From NCBI GenBank assembly GCA_017523995.1, contig JAFWUX010000108.1, positions 49,322-113,321 on the forward strand: 64,000 nt of DNA. The letters are read 5' to 3'. Of the stretch, positions 54,981 to 62,549 are shown in pieces. The notes beneath the pieces were generated by a model, which was not told the origin of the DNA, did not search any database, and saw only the letters and a list, made by a program, of their open reading frames with translations. The first letter of the stretch is position 1, and every line of letters begins with the position of its first letter. The translations under genes were made by a program, and so were the position numbers. The DNA is from Oscillospiraceae bacterium. GTDB lineage: Bacteria; Bacillota_A; Clostridia; Oscillospirales; Ruminococcaceae.

Positions 54981-55497
54981 CCACGCTGCCGTTCAATACC
55001 GCCCGATCAGTACACAATGGTCGGGCGGCTTTTGTTTTCCGGCAAGTTGTATTCCCCCCTCATGATATACAAACTATCAAAAATACAACTATTTGTGCAG
55101 GTTTACACTTGGAAACTTTGCACAAATATTAAAATATTATTCAGGTTTCCGATTTTCCGCTGCATTGATTGACAACTGTGAGTAGTATCCGGTATAATAT
55201 TTACAGAAGGGAGGCTTAGGGGGCACCGAAAAGCTGGGCAGTGTATGTTTGCCTTGCCATCCGGTTGTTTTATTTTATTTTTTCTTTTATGTTCTCAGCA
55301 TCCGAACGGATCATATGAAATATACAATTTTGCTTGCATCACAATATATACTTTATCCGACTTCCGATATGGCCTGACAAATAATCCCTGACACACGCCG
55401 CAGTTTTCCTGGCACATTCTAGATATAATCTCAGCGATATTTTGATCTCAGTTTTTGATCATTCTATCAAAATTCAAGAAAACAAGGAGAAATACAC
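54981..55497 (+). other. Upstream region of the leucine-rich-repeat gene
   Basis: About 500 bases without a convincing gene. It includes the promoter at 55171-55200 and an AT-rich leader of about 290 bases. A 48-codon frame starting at 55249 lacks a ribosome site. A second TATAAT at about 55429 has no good -35 partner. No known riboswitch is recognised. Confidence 0.5.
55171..55200 (+). promoter_or_regulatory. Promoter of the leucine-rich-repeat gene
   Basis: TTGACA, an 18-base spacer and TATAAT. The LRR gene starts about 290 bases downstream, an unusually long leader. Confidence 0.7.
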
Positions 55498-56493
55498 ATG
55501 AAAACCATCAACAGAAAGATTGTTGCTGCAATCTGCTCCGCTGCCATGATGACAGGCGCTGCATTTGCGCCGTCGCTCGGCATCATCAAGGATACCGCAC
55601 TCACCGCTTCTGCTTACAGCGGCTATATCAACGGCTGCCACTGGGAGTATGAGATGGATATCACCGGCTATGCAATCACCAAGTGCCGCAACTATCAGCA
55701 CCTGCAAACCGTCAACATCCCGTCTACGATCAACGGCAAGCCGGTTATCGCAATCTATGACAACGCTTTCATCAATAACTCTGAAAGCTGCGCACAGTAC
55801 ATCAAGAACCTCACCATGCCGAACACCATCTATAAGATCGGCAGCAACTTCTTCAAAAACTGCGATAATCTCCAGAGCATCAATCTTTCCACCTCGCTGA
55901 TCACCATCGGCGACTACGCTTTCTATGACTGCGACGGTCTCCACAGCATCAACTTCCCGGACAGCGTCAAGCAGATCGGCTCCTATGTCTGCAACTGGGC
56001 ATGGAACATGTATGACGTCACCCTCGGCTCCGGCATTGAGGTGATCGGTGCAAACTCCTTCGCACGGATGCGCGACCTGAACAACTTTAATTCCAGCAGA
56101 AGCGAACTGCTCTGGTCTGTCGGCAGCGGCGTTCTCGCGAACAGCAAATGGGCAAATAACCGTTCCGAAGACGAAATGCTCTGCATCGGCAAGAACAACA
56201 GAGTGCTGCTCAGATACCAGCGCTGCAGCACCAACCCGACCGTTCAGCTCGGCTCCAATGTCAGAATCCTCGCAGACGGCGCTTTCAACACCGCAAGCTG
56301 GAGTCACGGTCACTGGGTAAGAGACATCTACTGCCCGAGAATTGAGCACATCGGCAACAGCGTCTTCGGCAAGGTTCCGAATGCAAGAGTTCATCTCAGC
56401 GGCTCTCTGATGTATGTCCACTACGGTACCAACTACAACACTTCCGTTCCGCCGCTGGTCGCTCCGGCAACTGCTTACTTCGATCTCCCGTAA
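55498..56493 (+). CDS. Secreted leucine-rich-repeat protein (BspA-like)
   Basis: The 331-residue product has a signal peptide (MKTINRKIVAAICSAAMMTG, likely cut after AFAPSLG or TASA) and BspA-type LRR_5 repeats between about 70 and 300, such as LTMPNTIYKIGSNFFKNC, INLSTSLITIGDYAFYDC and INFPDSVKQIGSYV. Such proteins mediate adhesion or protein contact at the surface of gut and oral bacteria. No anchor motif or dockerin is seen, so it is probably secreted. AAGGAG precedes the ATG, and a strong terminator follows. Confidence 0.85.
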   Translation: MKTINRKIVAAICSAAMMTGAAFAPSLGIIKDTALTASAYSGYINGCHWEYEMDITGYAITKCRNYQHLQTVNIPSTINGKPVIAIYDNAFINNSESCAQYIKNLTMPNTIYKIGSNFFKNCDNLQSINLSTSLITIGDYAFYDCDGLHSINFPDSVKQIGSYVCNWAWNMYDVTLGSGIEVIGANSFARMRDLNNFNSSRSELLWSVGSGVLANSKWANNRSEDEMLCIGKNNRVLLRYQRCSTNPTVQLGSNVRILADGAFNTASWSHGHWVRDIYCPRIEHIGNSVFGKVPNARVHLSGSLMYVHYGTNYNTSVPPLVAPATAYFDLP

Positions 56494-56509
56494 GCTCTTA
56501 TCATTCAGA

Positions 56510-56548
56510 AAGAACGTCTCCGTGCGGAACGGAGGCGTTCTTTTTTTA
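56510..56548 (+). terminator. Terminator after the leucine-rich-repeat gene
   Basis: AAGAACG-T-CTCCG pairs with CGGAG-G-CGTTCTT around a short loop, followed by seven T. Confidence 0.9.
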
Positions 56549-56668
56549 CTCTTTTTCCTGTTCCGTGTGCAGTATTTTGTGCTCAGCAAGTTAAATCAAT
56601 ATAAAATATTGGGGAAGTTGCACGCATGCGTACAACTTTTGCCGGTTTGGCACCCCTTAATAGAGGGG

Positions 56669-56755
56669 GGAACGGAACAGCCTTGTTCCGGTCATATGGG
56701 AACAATCGTTCCGGATATCCGGAACAAAATGTGCAGCGTTCCGGAACAGATGTTC
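56669..56755. promoter_or_regulatory. Array of GTTCC/GGAAC palindromes before a winged-helix gene
   Basis: In 87 bases there are eight GGAAC or GTTCC half-sites: pairs at 56674-56689 (GGAACA...TGTTCC), 56685-56703, the perfect 18-base palindrome GTTCCGGATATCCGGAAC at 56708-56725, GTTCCGGAAC at 56738-56747, and a lone GTTC at 56752. This is operator- or iteron-like and lies 85 bases before the winged-helix gene, probably over its promoter (a TACTAT box is at about 56762). Confidence 0.65.
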
Positions 56756-56838
56756 TTATGATACTATATAGAAAGAAAATAAAAAGAAAAGAAAAGAAGT
56801 ATAAAGAGGAACTGCACTGAAAAAAAGGAGGAATCAGA

Positions 56839-57309
56839 ATGAAGTTTACGTGGGTACGGCTGCCGGTTCATCTGATCGGAACGATCTCAAGCAGCGGATT
56901 GATTCTGCTTTCGATGCTGCTCAACCGCGATACCGGAACACATGAGGTCCGGCTGCAAAACGCCGAGCTTGCGGACATGATGCACTGCACAGTCCGGCAC
57001 ATTGACACACTGATCCGCGAGCTGGAAAACGCCGGACTGATCCTCTCCCGTCAGCGCACGCAGTACGGCGTCGTCTATACGCTTGCGCCGGATATCCTTC
57101 CGCCGAAAAAAAGATCGCCGCAGAACATGCAGCAATCCGCCGGAAACAGCAGCAGCCGGACACAGTACACACAGCCTGCACAGCAGACGCAGAAGAGACG
57201 GCAGCAGCAGACACAGCCGCCGCAAGCTGAAACATGCAGCAGCATTGATTGGGATCTTGTGGAACAGATCATGCATCCCTACGGCTTGCCGCAGGATGCG
57301 AAATCATAA
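56839..57309 (+). CDS. Winged-helix DNA-binding protein, Rep- or DnaD-like
   Basis: The 156-residue product has an N-terminal winged helix (about 1-80: GLILLSMLLNRDTGTHEVRL, LADMMHCTVRHIDTLIREL, LENAGLILSRQRTQYG) like the HTH_36/replication initiator and DnaD N-terminal domains, then a Gln/Ser/Thr-rich flexible segment (about 90-135) and a short acidic end (SSIDWDLVEQIMHPYG). GGAGG precedes the ATG. It sits alone behind the GTTCC/GGAAC array, which it may bind. A plasmid or phage relic is possible, but no other such genes are nearby. Confidence 0.7.
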   Translation: MKFTWVRLPVHLIGTISSSGLILLSMLLNRDTGTHEVRLQNAELADMMHCTVRHIDTLIRELENAGLILSRQRTQYGVVYTLAPDILPPKKRSPQNMQQSAGNSSSRTQYTQPAQQTQKRRQQQTQPPQAETCSSIDWDLVEQIMHPYGLPQDAKS

Positions 57310-57344
57310 ATCCCCGTTTCGCCGTGCCCGTGATTGTGAAAGAC

Positions 57345-57373
57345 TTGACAATCTCTCGAATTTGCGGTATACT
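57345..57373 (+). promoter_or_regulatory. Promoter of pheS
   Basis: TTGACA, 17 bases, TATACT, 47 bases before the pheS start. No T-box leader is present, so regulation by uncharged tRNA in the usual Firmicutes way is not seen here. Confidence 0.8.
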
Positions 57374-57419
57374 ATAGGTTGGAGTTTTCCGAAAAATCAA
57401 AGAGAGGAAGGTATCGAAC

Positions 57420-58445
57420 ATGGAAGAGCAGATCAAAGCGATGCGGCAGAAGATCGAAGCCGCCGCTGCCGCCATTACCGATTCCAAAGAAATGTATCAG
57501 CTCCGGAAACAGTACCTCGACAATAAGACAGGTCAGATTTCCGCACTGATGAAGAATATGCGCGATCTTGCACCGGAAGACCGTCCGGCATTCGGCAAGA
57601 TCGTCAACGAACTGAAAACATGGGCGCTCGATTTCTTTACCGAACAGGATTCCCGTCTGAAAGCCGCGGAGCTTGCAAAGAAAAACGCCGCCGAGCAGAT
57701 CGACGTCACGATGCCCGCAAAGCCCCACAAGCAGGGCGCGCTGCATCCGAACACGCTGATCGCAAATGAGCTCATCGACATCTTCGCGGGCATGGGCTTC
57801 ACGATCTTTGAGGGACCGGAAATCGAAAACGATTACTATAACTTCACCGCGCTGAACACCCCGAAGGATCATCCGGCGCGCGATATGCAGGATACCTTCT
57901 ATGTCAGCCCGGAGCTGCTGCTCAGAACGCAGACCTCCGCAGGTCAGATCCGCGTTATGGAGAAGAACCAGCCGCCGATCAAGATTCTTTCGCCGGGCAA
58001 GGTGTTCCGCTCCGATGATGACGCAACGCATTCCCCGATGTTCTCCCAGATGGAAGGTCTCGTGGTCGATAAGGGCATTACCCTCTGCGACCTGCAGGGC
58101 ATGCTCGATGTCTTTGCGCAGAATGTCTTTGGCGAGAACGTCAAAACGCGCCTGCGCCCGAGCTACTTCCCGTTCACAGAGCCCTCTGTTGAGGTTGACG
58201 TCAGCTGCTTTGAGTGCGGCGGCAAGGGCTGCCGTCTCTGCAAGGATACCGGCTGGATCGAGGTGCTCGGTGCCGGTATGGTCAACCGCAAGGTGCTCGA
58301 AAACTGCGGCGTCGATCCCGATGTCTACACCGGATTTGCATTCGGCATGGGCATTGAACGTATCGCGATGCTCAAGTACGGCATCCCGAATATCAAGATG
58401 CTGTTTGAATCCGACGTCAGAGTATTGTCGCAGTTCAACGAATAA
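57420..58445 (+). CDS. pheS: Phenylalanyl-tRNA synthetase alpha subunit
   Basis: Catalytic subunit of the (alpha-beta)2 enzyme. The 341-residue product has the N-terminal coiled coil (about 1-85), [35 protein letters not shown] (motif 1 region), [20 protein letters not shown] (motif 2), and [17 protein letters not shown] (motif 3, Phe pocket). AAAGAGAGGAAG lies before the ATG. pheT follows after 193 bases that hold a repeat element. Confidence 0.98.
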   Translation: MEEQIKAMRQKIEAAAAAITDSKEMYQLRKQYLDNKTGQISALMKNMRDLAPEDRPAFGKIVNELKTWALDFFTEQDSRLKAAELAKKNAAEQIDVTMPAKPHKQGALHPNTLIANELIDIFAGMGFTIFEGPEIENDYYNFTALNTPKDHPARDMQDTFYVSPELLLRTQTSAGQIRVMEKNQPPIKILSPGKVFRSDDDATHSPMFSQMEGLVVDKGITLCDLQGMLDVFAQNVFGENVKTRLRPSYFPFTEPSVEVDVSCFECGGKGCRLCKDTGWIEVLGAGMVNRKVLENCGVDPDVYTGFAFGMGIERIAMLKYGIPNIKMLFESDVRVLSQFNE

Positions 58446-58457
58446 GCCGGCATATAC

Positions 58458-58591
58458 CGTTAGGAGTTAGGAGTTAGGAGATAGCAGTTAGGAGATATGG
58501 TATGCGCTGACGCGCATGATTCAAAATTTACATCGCCGCAAGGCGATACCGCAACTTCTCACTTCTCACTCCTCACTTCTCACTCCTAACG
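58458..58591. repeat. Terminal-inverted-repeat element, copy 2, between pheS and pheT
   Basis: CGTTAGGAGT (58458-58467) is the complement of ACTCCTAACG (58582-58591). Repeats of TTAGGAG on the left and CACTTCTCACTCCT on the right, and an internal ATCGCCGCAAGGCGAT hairpin, match the element at 45958-46114. It splits an otherwise tight operon. Confidence 0.8.
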
Positions 58592-58638
58592 CCTCACTGA
58601 TACATAAAAAATCTTTGTTATGAAAGGAACTGAAAAAG

Positions 58639-61074
58639 ATGATCGTTCCGCTTAGTTGGTTAAAAGAATACGTTGATATTGATATCACGCCGCAGGAGCT
58701 CGAAACCAGACTCTTTGACTGCGGCTTTGAGGTCGAAACGCTGACACAGCTCGGCGCAGAGGTCTCCGGCGTTGTGGTCGGTCTTGTCACCGAATGCGAG
58801 CCGATTCCCGAGACGCATCTCCATGTCTGCAAGGTCGATTGCGGCGAACACGGCACCTTCCAGATCTGCTGCGGCGCCGATAACGTCAAGGTCGGCGGCA
58901 AGTATCCGGCGGCACTCGTCGGCGCAACCGTCTACGAAACCGAGCGTGATCATGTCACAATCACCGGCACCATGAAGATCAAAAAGGGCAAGCTCAAGGG
59001 CTTTGAATCCCACGGCATGCTCTGCTCCGGCATTGAGATCGGTCTGAATGAGGACCTCTATCCGGGCGCGGATTACTGCGGTCTGCTCGTGCTGCCGGAG
59101 AATGCGCCCGTCGGTGCAGATGTCAAGGAGATCACCGGTCTCGATGACTGGATGTACGATATTTCGATCACCGCAAACCGTCCGGACTGCATGAGCGTCC
59201 TCGGCATTGCGCGTGAGGTCGCTGCAGCGCTCGGCAAGCCGCTCAAAATGCCCGCTGTCGATTATACGCCGGATGCATCCGGTCTCGAGGGCTTCAAAGT
59301 CACGGTCGAGGCACCGGAGCTCTGCCCGCGCTATCAGGCACACTATGTCAAAAATGTCAAAATCGCGCAGTCCCCTGCATGGATGCGCCGCAGACTTGCA
59401 CTCGTCGGCATCCGCTCCATCTCCAATATCGTTGACATCACAAACTATGTCCTCAAGGAGATCGGTCAGCCGATGCACGCATTCGATCTGCGTCAGCTCG
59501 AGGACAGACAGATCATCGTCCGCAGAGCAAAGCAGGATGAGACCATCGTCACGCTCGACGAAAAGGAATTCAAGCTCAACCCCAATAACCTCGTGATCTG
59601 TGACGGCAGAAAGCCGGTCGCGCTCGCAGGCATCATGGGCGGTCTGAACTCCGAGATCAAGGATGACACCGCGGATGTTGTATTCGAGTCCGCAAAGTTC
59701 ATGCGCGACAATGTCCGCAAGACCGGCAGAGCGCTCGGTCAGCATTCGGACAGCTCCCAGCGCTTTGAAAAGGGCGTCGATGAATACGCAACCCAGCTCG
59801 GTCTCAAGCGCGCACTGCACCTCATCGAGGAGCTCGGATGCGGCACCGTCACGGGCGCTGCGTTCTGTGAAGCGGTCAACGCTGACCCGACCGCAACCCG
59901 TCCGCTGACTGTCTCGATCGAAAAGATCAACGCGCTGCTCGGCATCACCGTCCCGAACGATGAGATTCAGCGCATTCTCACCAATCTCGATTTTGCACCG
60001 CAGATCGACGGCGACAAGCTTTCCGTGCAGATTCCGCCCTATCGCGAGGACATCGAAAACGCGCCGGATATCGCCGAGGAACTGATCCGCATGTACGGCT
60101 ACGATCACATCAAGCCGACCTTCCTTGCGGCTGCATCCGTCACGAACGGCGGCAGAAATACCGCGCAGAACAGCATCCTCAAGCTCAAGCGTACACTCGC
60201 TGCGCAGGGGCTCTATGAGGCGATTCACTACTCGTTCTATTCGCAGAAAGACCTTGATCTGCTGCACATCCCGCAGGATGCACCGCAGCGTCAGGCAATC
60301 CGCATTCTCAATCCGATCTCTGAGGACCTCTCGATCATGCGCACGATGCTCGCACCCTCGATGCTGAACGCCGTGATCCGCAATGTCCGCCGCGGCAATG
60401 ATGAAGGCGGTCTGTTCGAGATTGCAAAAACCTATCACTCCGCAGAGGAGCACCCGAGCACGGAGCCCGAGGAGCGCGAGGCGCTGTCGATCGGTCTCTT
60501 TGACGGCGGCAAGCTCGATTTCTTCGAGGGCAAGGCGATTCTCGAGGCAATTGCGGACGCATTCCGTCTGGAATTCACCTACGCAAAGCCGGAGGACGCT
60601 GCAAAGTATCCGTTCCTGCATCCGGGCATGAGCGCGGTTGTCTCGCTCGACGGTCAGGAAATCGGCTGGCTCGGTATGCTCGCGCATGACCTGACCGATG
60701 CCGAGGTTCCGGAGCACAAGGTCTTCCTCGCAGAGCTCGATCTCACCGTGCTGCGTCCGTATCTCAGCAAGCCGGTCGCATTTGAGGCGCTGCCGAAGTT
60801 CCCTGTTGAACAGCGTGATATTGCGCTGCTCGTCAGTAAGGAGGTCATCTGTGCAGACCTCGAAGCCTGCATGAAGCGCTCCTGCAAGTCGCTCGACCGC
60901 GTGCAGCTCTTTGATGTCTACGAGGGCAAGCAGATTGAGGCGGGCAAGCATTCGCTCGCATTCTCGCTGTGGTTCAAGAGCAATGACCACGCCCTGACCG
61001 ATAATGAGGTCGATCAGTTCGTCGCGAAAATCCTCAAGAACCTCGCCAAGGAATACGAAGCATCCCAGAGATGA
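58639..61074 (+). CDS. pheT: Phenylalanyl-tRNA synthetase beta subunit
   Basis: The 811-residue beta subunit carries editing and tRNA-binding modules: B1 start MIVPLSWLKEYVDI, a tRNA-binding OB domain (about 40-155, HLHVCKVDCGEHGTFQICCG), the B3/B4 editing domain with GLNSEIKDDT, the B5 domain, the catalytic-like B6/B7 (about 480-690) and the C-terminal ferredoxin-fold anticodon domain (FPVEQRDIALLVSKEV). AAAGGAA lies before the ATG. Length is normal. A gene-end repeat starts four bases after the stop. Confidence 0.98.
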   Translation: MIVPLSWLKEYVDIDITPQELETRLFDCGFEVETLTQLGAEVSGVVVGLVTECEPIPETHLHVCKVDCGEHGTFQICCGADNVKVGGKYPAALVGATVYETERDHVTITGTMKIKKGKLKGFESHGMLCSGIEIGLNEDLYPGADYCGLLVLPENAPVGADVKEITGLDDWMYDISITANRPDCMSVLGIAREVAAALGKPLKMPAVDYTPDASGLEGFKVTVEAPELCPRYQAHYVKNVKIAQSPAWMRRRLALVGIRSISNIVDITNYVLKEIGQPMHAFDLRQLEDRQIIVRRAKQDETIVTLDEKEFKLNPNNLVICDGRKPVALAGIMGGLNSEIKDDTADVVFESAKFMRDNVRKTGRALGQHSDSSQRFEKGVDEYATQLGLKRALHLIEELGCGTVTGAAFCEAVNADPTATRPLTVSIEKINALLGITVPNDEIQRILTNLDFAPQIDGDKLSVQIPPYREDIENAPDIAEELIRMYGYDHIKPTFLAAASVTNGGRNTAQNSILKLKRTLAAQGLYEAIHYSFYSQKDLDLLHIPQDAPQRQAIRILNPISEDLSIMRTMLAPSMLNAVIRNVRRGNDEGGLFEIAKTYHSAEEHPSTEPEEREALSIGLFDGGKLDFFEGKAILEAIADAFRLEFTYAKPEDAAKYPFLHPGMSAVVSLDGQEIGWLGMLAHDLTDAEVPEHKVFLAELDLTVLRPYLSKPVAFEALPKFPVEQRDIALLVSKEVICADLEACMKRSCKSLDRVQLFDVYEGKQIEAGKHSLAFSLWFKSNDHALTDNEVDQFVAKILKNLAKEYEASQR

Positions 61075-61424
61075 TTGCGGTATCTCCGATGGAGTGATAG
61101 CAGTATCTCCGATGGATTTAGAATGAGGGCGCTGCCCTCAAACTCCCGCCAAAGGGATACTATCCCTTTGGAATCCCATGTTTATGCATGAATAGAAATA
61201 AGCCGCTGAATTGACGTAAATGCGTTGATTTGGCGGCTTATATTTTTCACGGTTCAATGAGAAACCGGAAGCCGCTCAATTTACGTATTACGCAGAATTG
61301 AGCGGCTTACTTTTATACACATATAAACATGGGGTCTGGGGATAAATCCCCAGCGAGGGGTTTGGGGGCGAGCAGCCCCCATTACAAATCCATCGGAGAT
61401 ACCTCTATCCATCGGAGATACCGC
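61075..61424. repeat. Gene-end repeats, head-to-head pair, copy 8
   Basis: The left half reads plus (GCGGTATCTCCGATGGAG, then GTATCTCCGATGGATTTAGA, AAAGGGATACTATCCCTTTG) directly after the pheT stop. The right half is inverted (GATACC...CATCGGAGATACC at the far end) directly after the mntP stop on the other strand. Between them lie two terminator-like stems, AAGCCGCTGAATTGACG-type at 61200 and GAAGCCGCTCAATTTACG at 61268. So each of two converging genes has its own copy. Confidence 0.85.
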
Positions 61425-61426
61425 AA

Positions 61427-62008
61427 TCACAGATGCGAGACGAAAATCTCGATGCCGATGCCGATGAGGAGCACGCCGCCGAGGATTGTCGCCTTGCCTG
61501 CGAGCTTCATGCCGGCGCGTCTGCCGATGAGCAATCCCGCAAAGCAGATCAGAAAGGTCACTGCGCCGATCATCACGGCGGCTGCAAGTGCAAGTGCGCC
61601 GCGGTAATCCGCGATTGTGAACCCGACGGACAGCGCATCAATCGAAGTTGCGATGCCCTGCACAACCAGTGCGCCGAGCCCGAGTGCGGCGGTTTTCTGC
61701 TCCGGCTCCGGCTGCTTTTTCCGGATGCCCTCGAGCAGCATCTTGCCGCCGATATAGCAGAGCAGCAGCAGCGCGATCCACGGAATCAGCTTCTCAAAAG
61801 CGCGGAAATACTGCAAAATCGTGTGAACACATATCCAGCCGATCAGCGGCATAAGCGTCTGGAATCCGGCAAACATCCCTGCGATGCCTGCCTGCTTACA
61901 TCGCCGCATCTTCGGCTCGTTCAGCCCGTTTGCCAGTGACACGGTGAATGCATCCATTGCAAGCCCTGCGCCGAGCAGCAGGCTGTTGCATACAAATCCA
62001 AATGACAT
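61427..62008 (-). CDS. mntP: Manganese efflux pump MntP
   Basis: Small membrane exporter lowering cytoplasmic Mn2+. The 193-residue product has six hydrophobic segments in two related halves, each with the metal-site motif: GLAMDAFTVSLANG (Asp19) and IATSIDALSVGFT. AGGAGA stands six bases before ATG 62008. MntP genes are often controlled by yybP-ykoY riboswitches; I saw none here, but two promoter-like copies lie upstream. Confidence 0.93.
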   Translation of the reverse strand: MSFGFVCNSLLLGAGLAMDAFTVSLANGLNEPKMRRCKQAGIAGMFAGFQTLMPLIGWICVHTILQYFRAFEKLIPWIALLLLCYIGGKMLLEGIRKKQPEPEQKTAALGLGALVVQGIATSIDALSVGFTIADYRGALALAAAVMIGAVTFLICFAGLLIGRRAGMKLAGKATILGGVLLIGIGIEIFVSHL

Positions 62009-62039
62009 AACGTTTCTCCTATCCAAAAGCGTGCTCTCT

Positions 62040-62068
62040 ATTATATCATATTATCCCGGAAAATGCAA
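62040..62068 (-). promoter_or_regulatory. Promoter of mntP (proximal copy)
   Basis: Minus-strand TTGCAT, 17 bases, TATAAT, about 32 bases before the mntP start codon. The sequence around it is duplicated 97 bases upstream. Confidence 0.7.
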
Positions 62069-62136
62069 TGGGAGGAGGATAAAAAAATGCTGACTTTTCG
62101 CTTCTTGGGCGTAAAATCGGAGCCGCGCACGGCGCG

Positions 62137-62165
62137 GTTATATCATATTGTTCTGAAAAATGCAA
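62137..62165 (-). promoter_or_regulatory. Duplicated distal promoter of mntP
   Basis: Minus-strand TTGCAT, 17 bases, TATAAC, embedded in a 33-base stretch that matches the proximal promoter region in most positions (shared TATATCATATT and AAAATGCAAT). It may be a weaker second promoter. Confidence 0.5.
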
Positions 62166-62283
62166 TAGGCGGAAGGTGAAAAATACGGGAAAATACGGAA
62201 CTGATATCATTGGATTATATGTGAATAGCAGCCGTCTCAGAAGTACAGAAAGCGCGCCTTTTTAGGACAGACTGTCCTGCTGA

Positions 62284-62329
62284 TAAAAACCAAAACAGCC
62301 TTCTCGCGCATGAGAAGGCTGCTTTGGTT
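62284..62329 (-). terminator. Terminator of the candidate small RNA
   Basis: On the minus strand AACCAAA-G-CAGCCTTCTC pairs with GAGAAGGCTG-T-TTTGGTT around ATGCGC, about 17 pairs, followed by TTTTTA. It is too far from dacF (220 bases) to be just its terminator, given the promoter between them. Confidence 0.85.
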
Positions 62330-62432
62330 ACGGGTAAATTTCGAGAGGGCGATTGATTTATCACATTAACGGCGAGCAGGATAAATCAATTGCGGAGGAA
62401 AGGATGGATGCCGAATTACAAACGCTCACCTT
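62284..62432 (-). ncRNA. Candidate small RNA with an anti-Shine-Dalgarno stretch
   Basis: A strong promoter at 62439-62467 and a strong terminator define an RNA of about 149 bases with no good coding frame. Inside, ATTGATTTATC and GATAAATCAAT form an 11-pair stem. Before that stem lies CCTTTCCTCCGC, complementary to ribosome binding sites. It matches no RNA family I can name (not 6S, SRP RNA, tmRNA or yybP-ykoY). Confidence 0.6.
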
Positions 62433-62438
62433 GCCTAT

Positions 62439-62467
62439 ATTATAACAAAATGCTTTTGGTTCGTCAA
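62439..62467 (-). promoter_or_regulatory. Promoter of the candidate small RNA
   Basis: Minus-strand TTGACG, 17 bases, TATAAT, about 80 bases downstream of the dacF stop. Confidence 0.75.
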
Positions 62468-62549
62468 GTGGTTTTTAGCATATTTGTAAAAAATCAGCAT
62501 AGTGGACAGAAACGCGCTCCCAAGTTTGTAAAACTTGACGGAGTTTATA

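Noticed and set aside
56626..56820. 64-codon frame over the GTTCC/GGAAC array
   Set aside because: The region is palindromic regulatory DNA; there is no ribosome site, and the peptide ends in a run of Lys from the A-rich leader of the winged-helix gene.
57310..57419. T-box leader for pheS
   Set aside because: The leader is only about 40 bases after the promoter and has no T-box sequence or specifier stem.
58660..60990. Very long minus-strand open frame (776 codons) opposite pheT
   Set aside because: It mirrors the codon pattern of pheT, has no ribosome site or family motif, and pheT is unmistakable. The same holds for the 693- and 575-codon frames opposite polC (26141-28222, 28256-29983).
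62284..62432. yybP-ykoY manganese riboswitch for mntP
   Set aside because: The conserved GGGGAGUA-type core was not found, and a strong terminator plus 270 bases separate this RNA from mntP.
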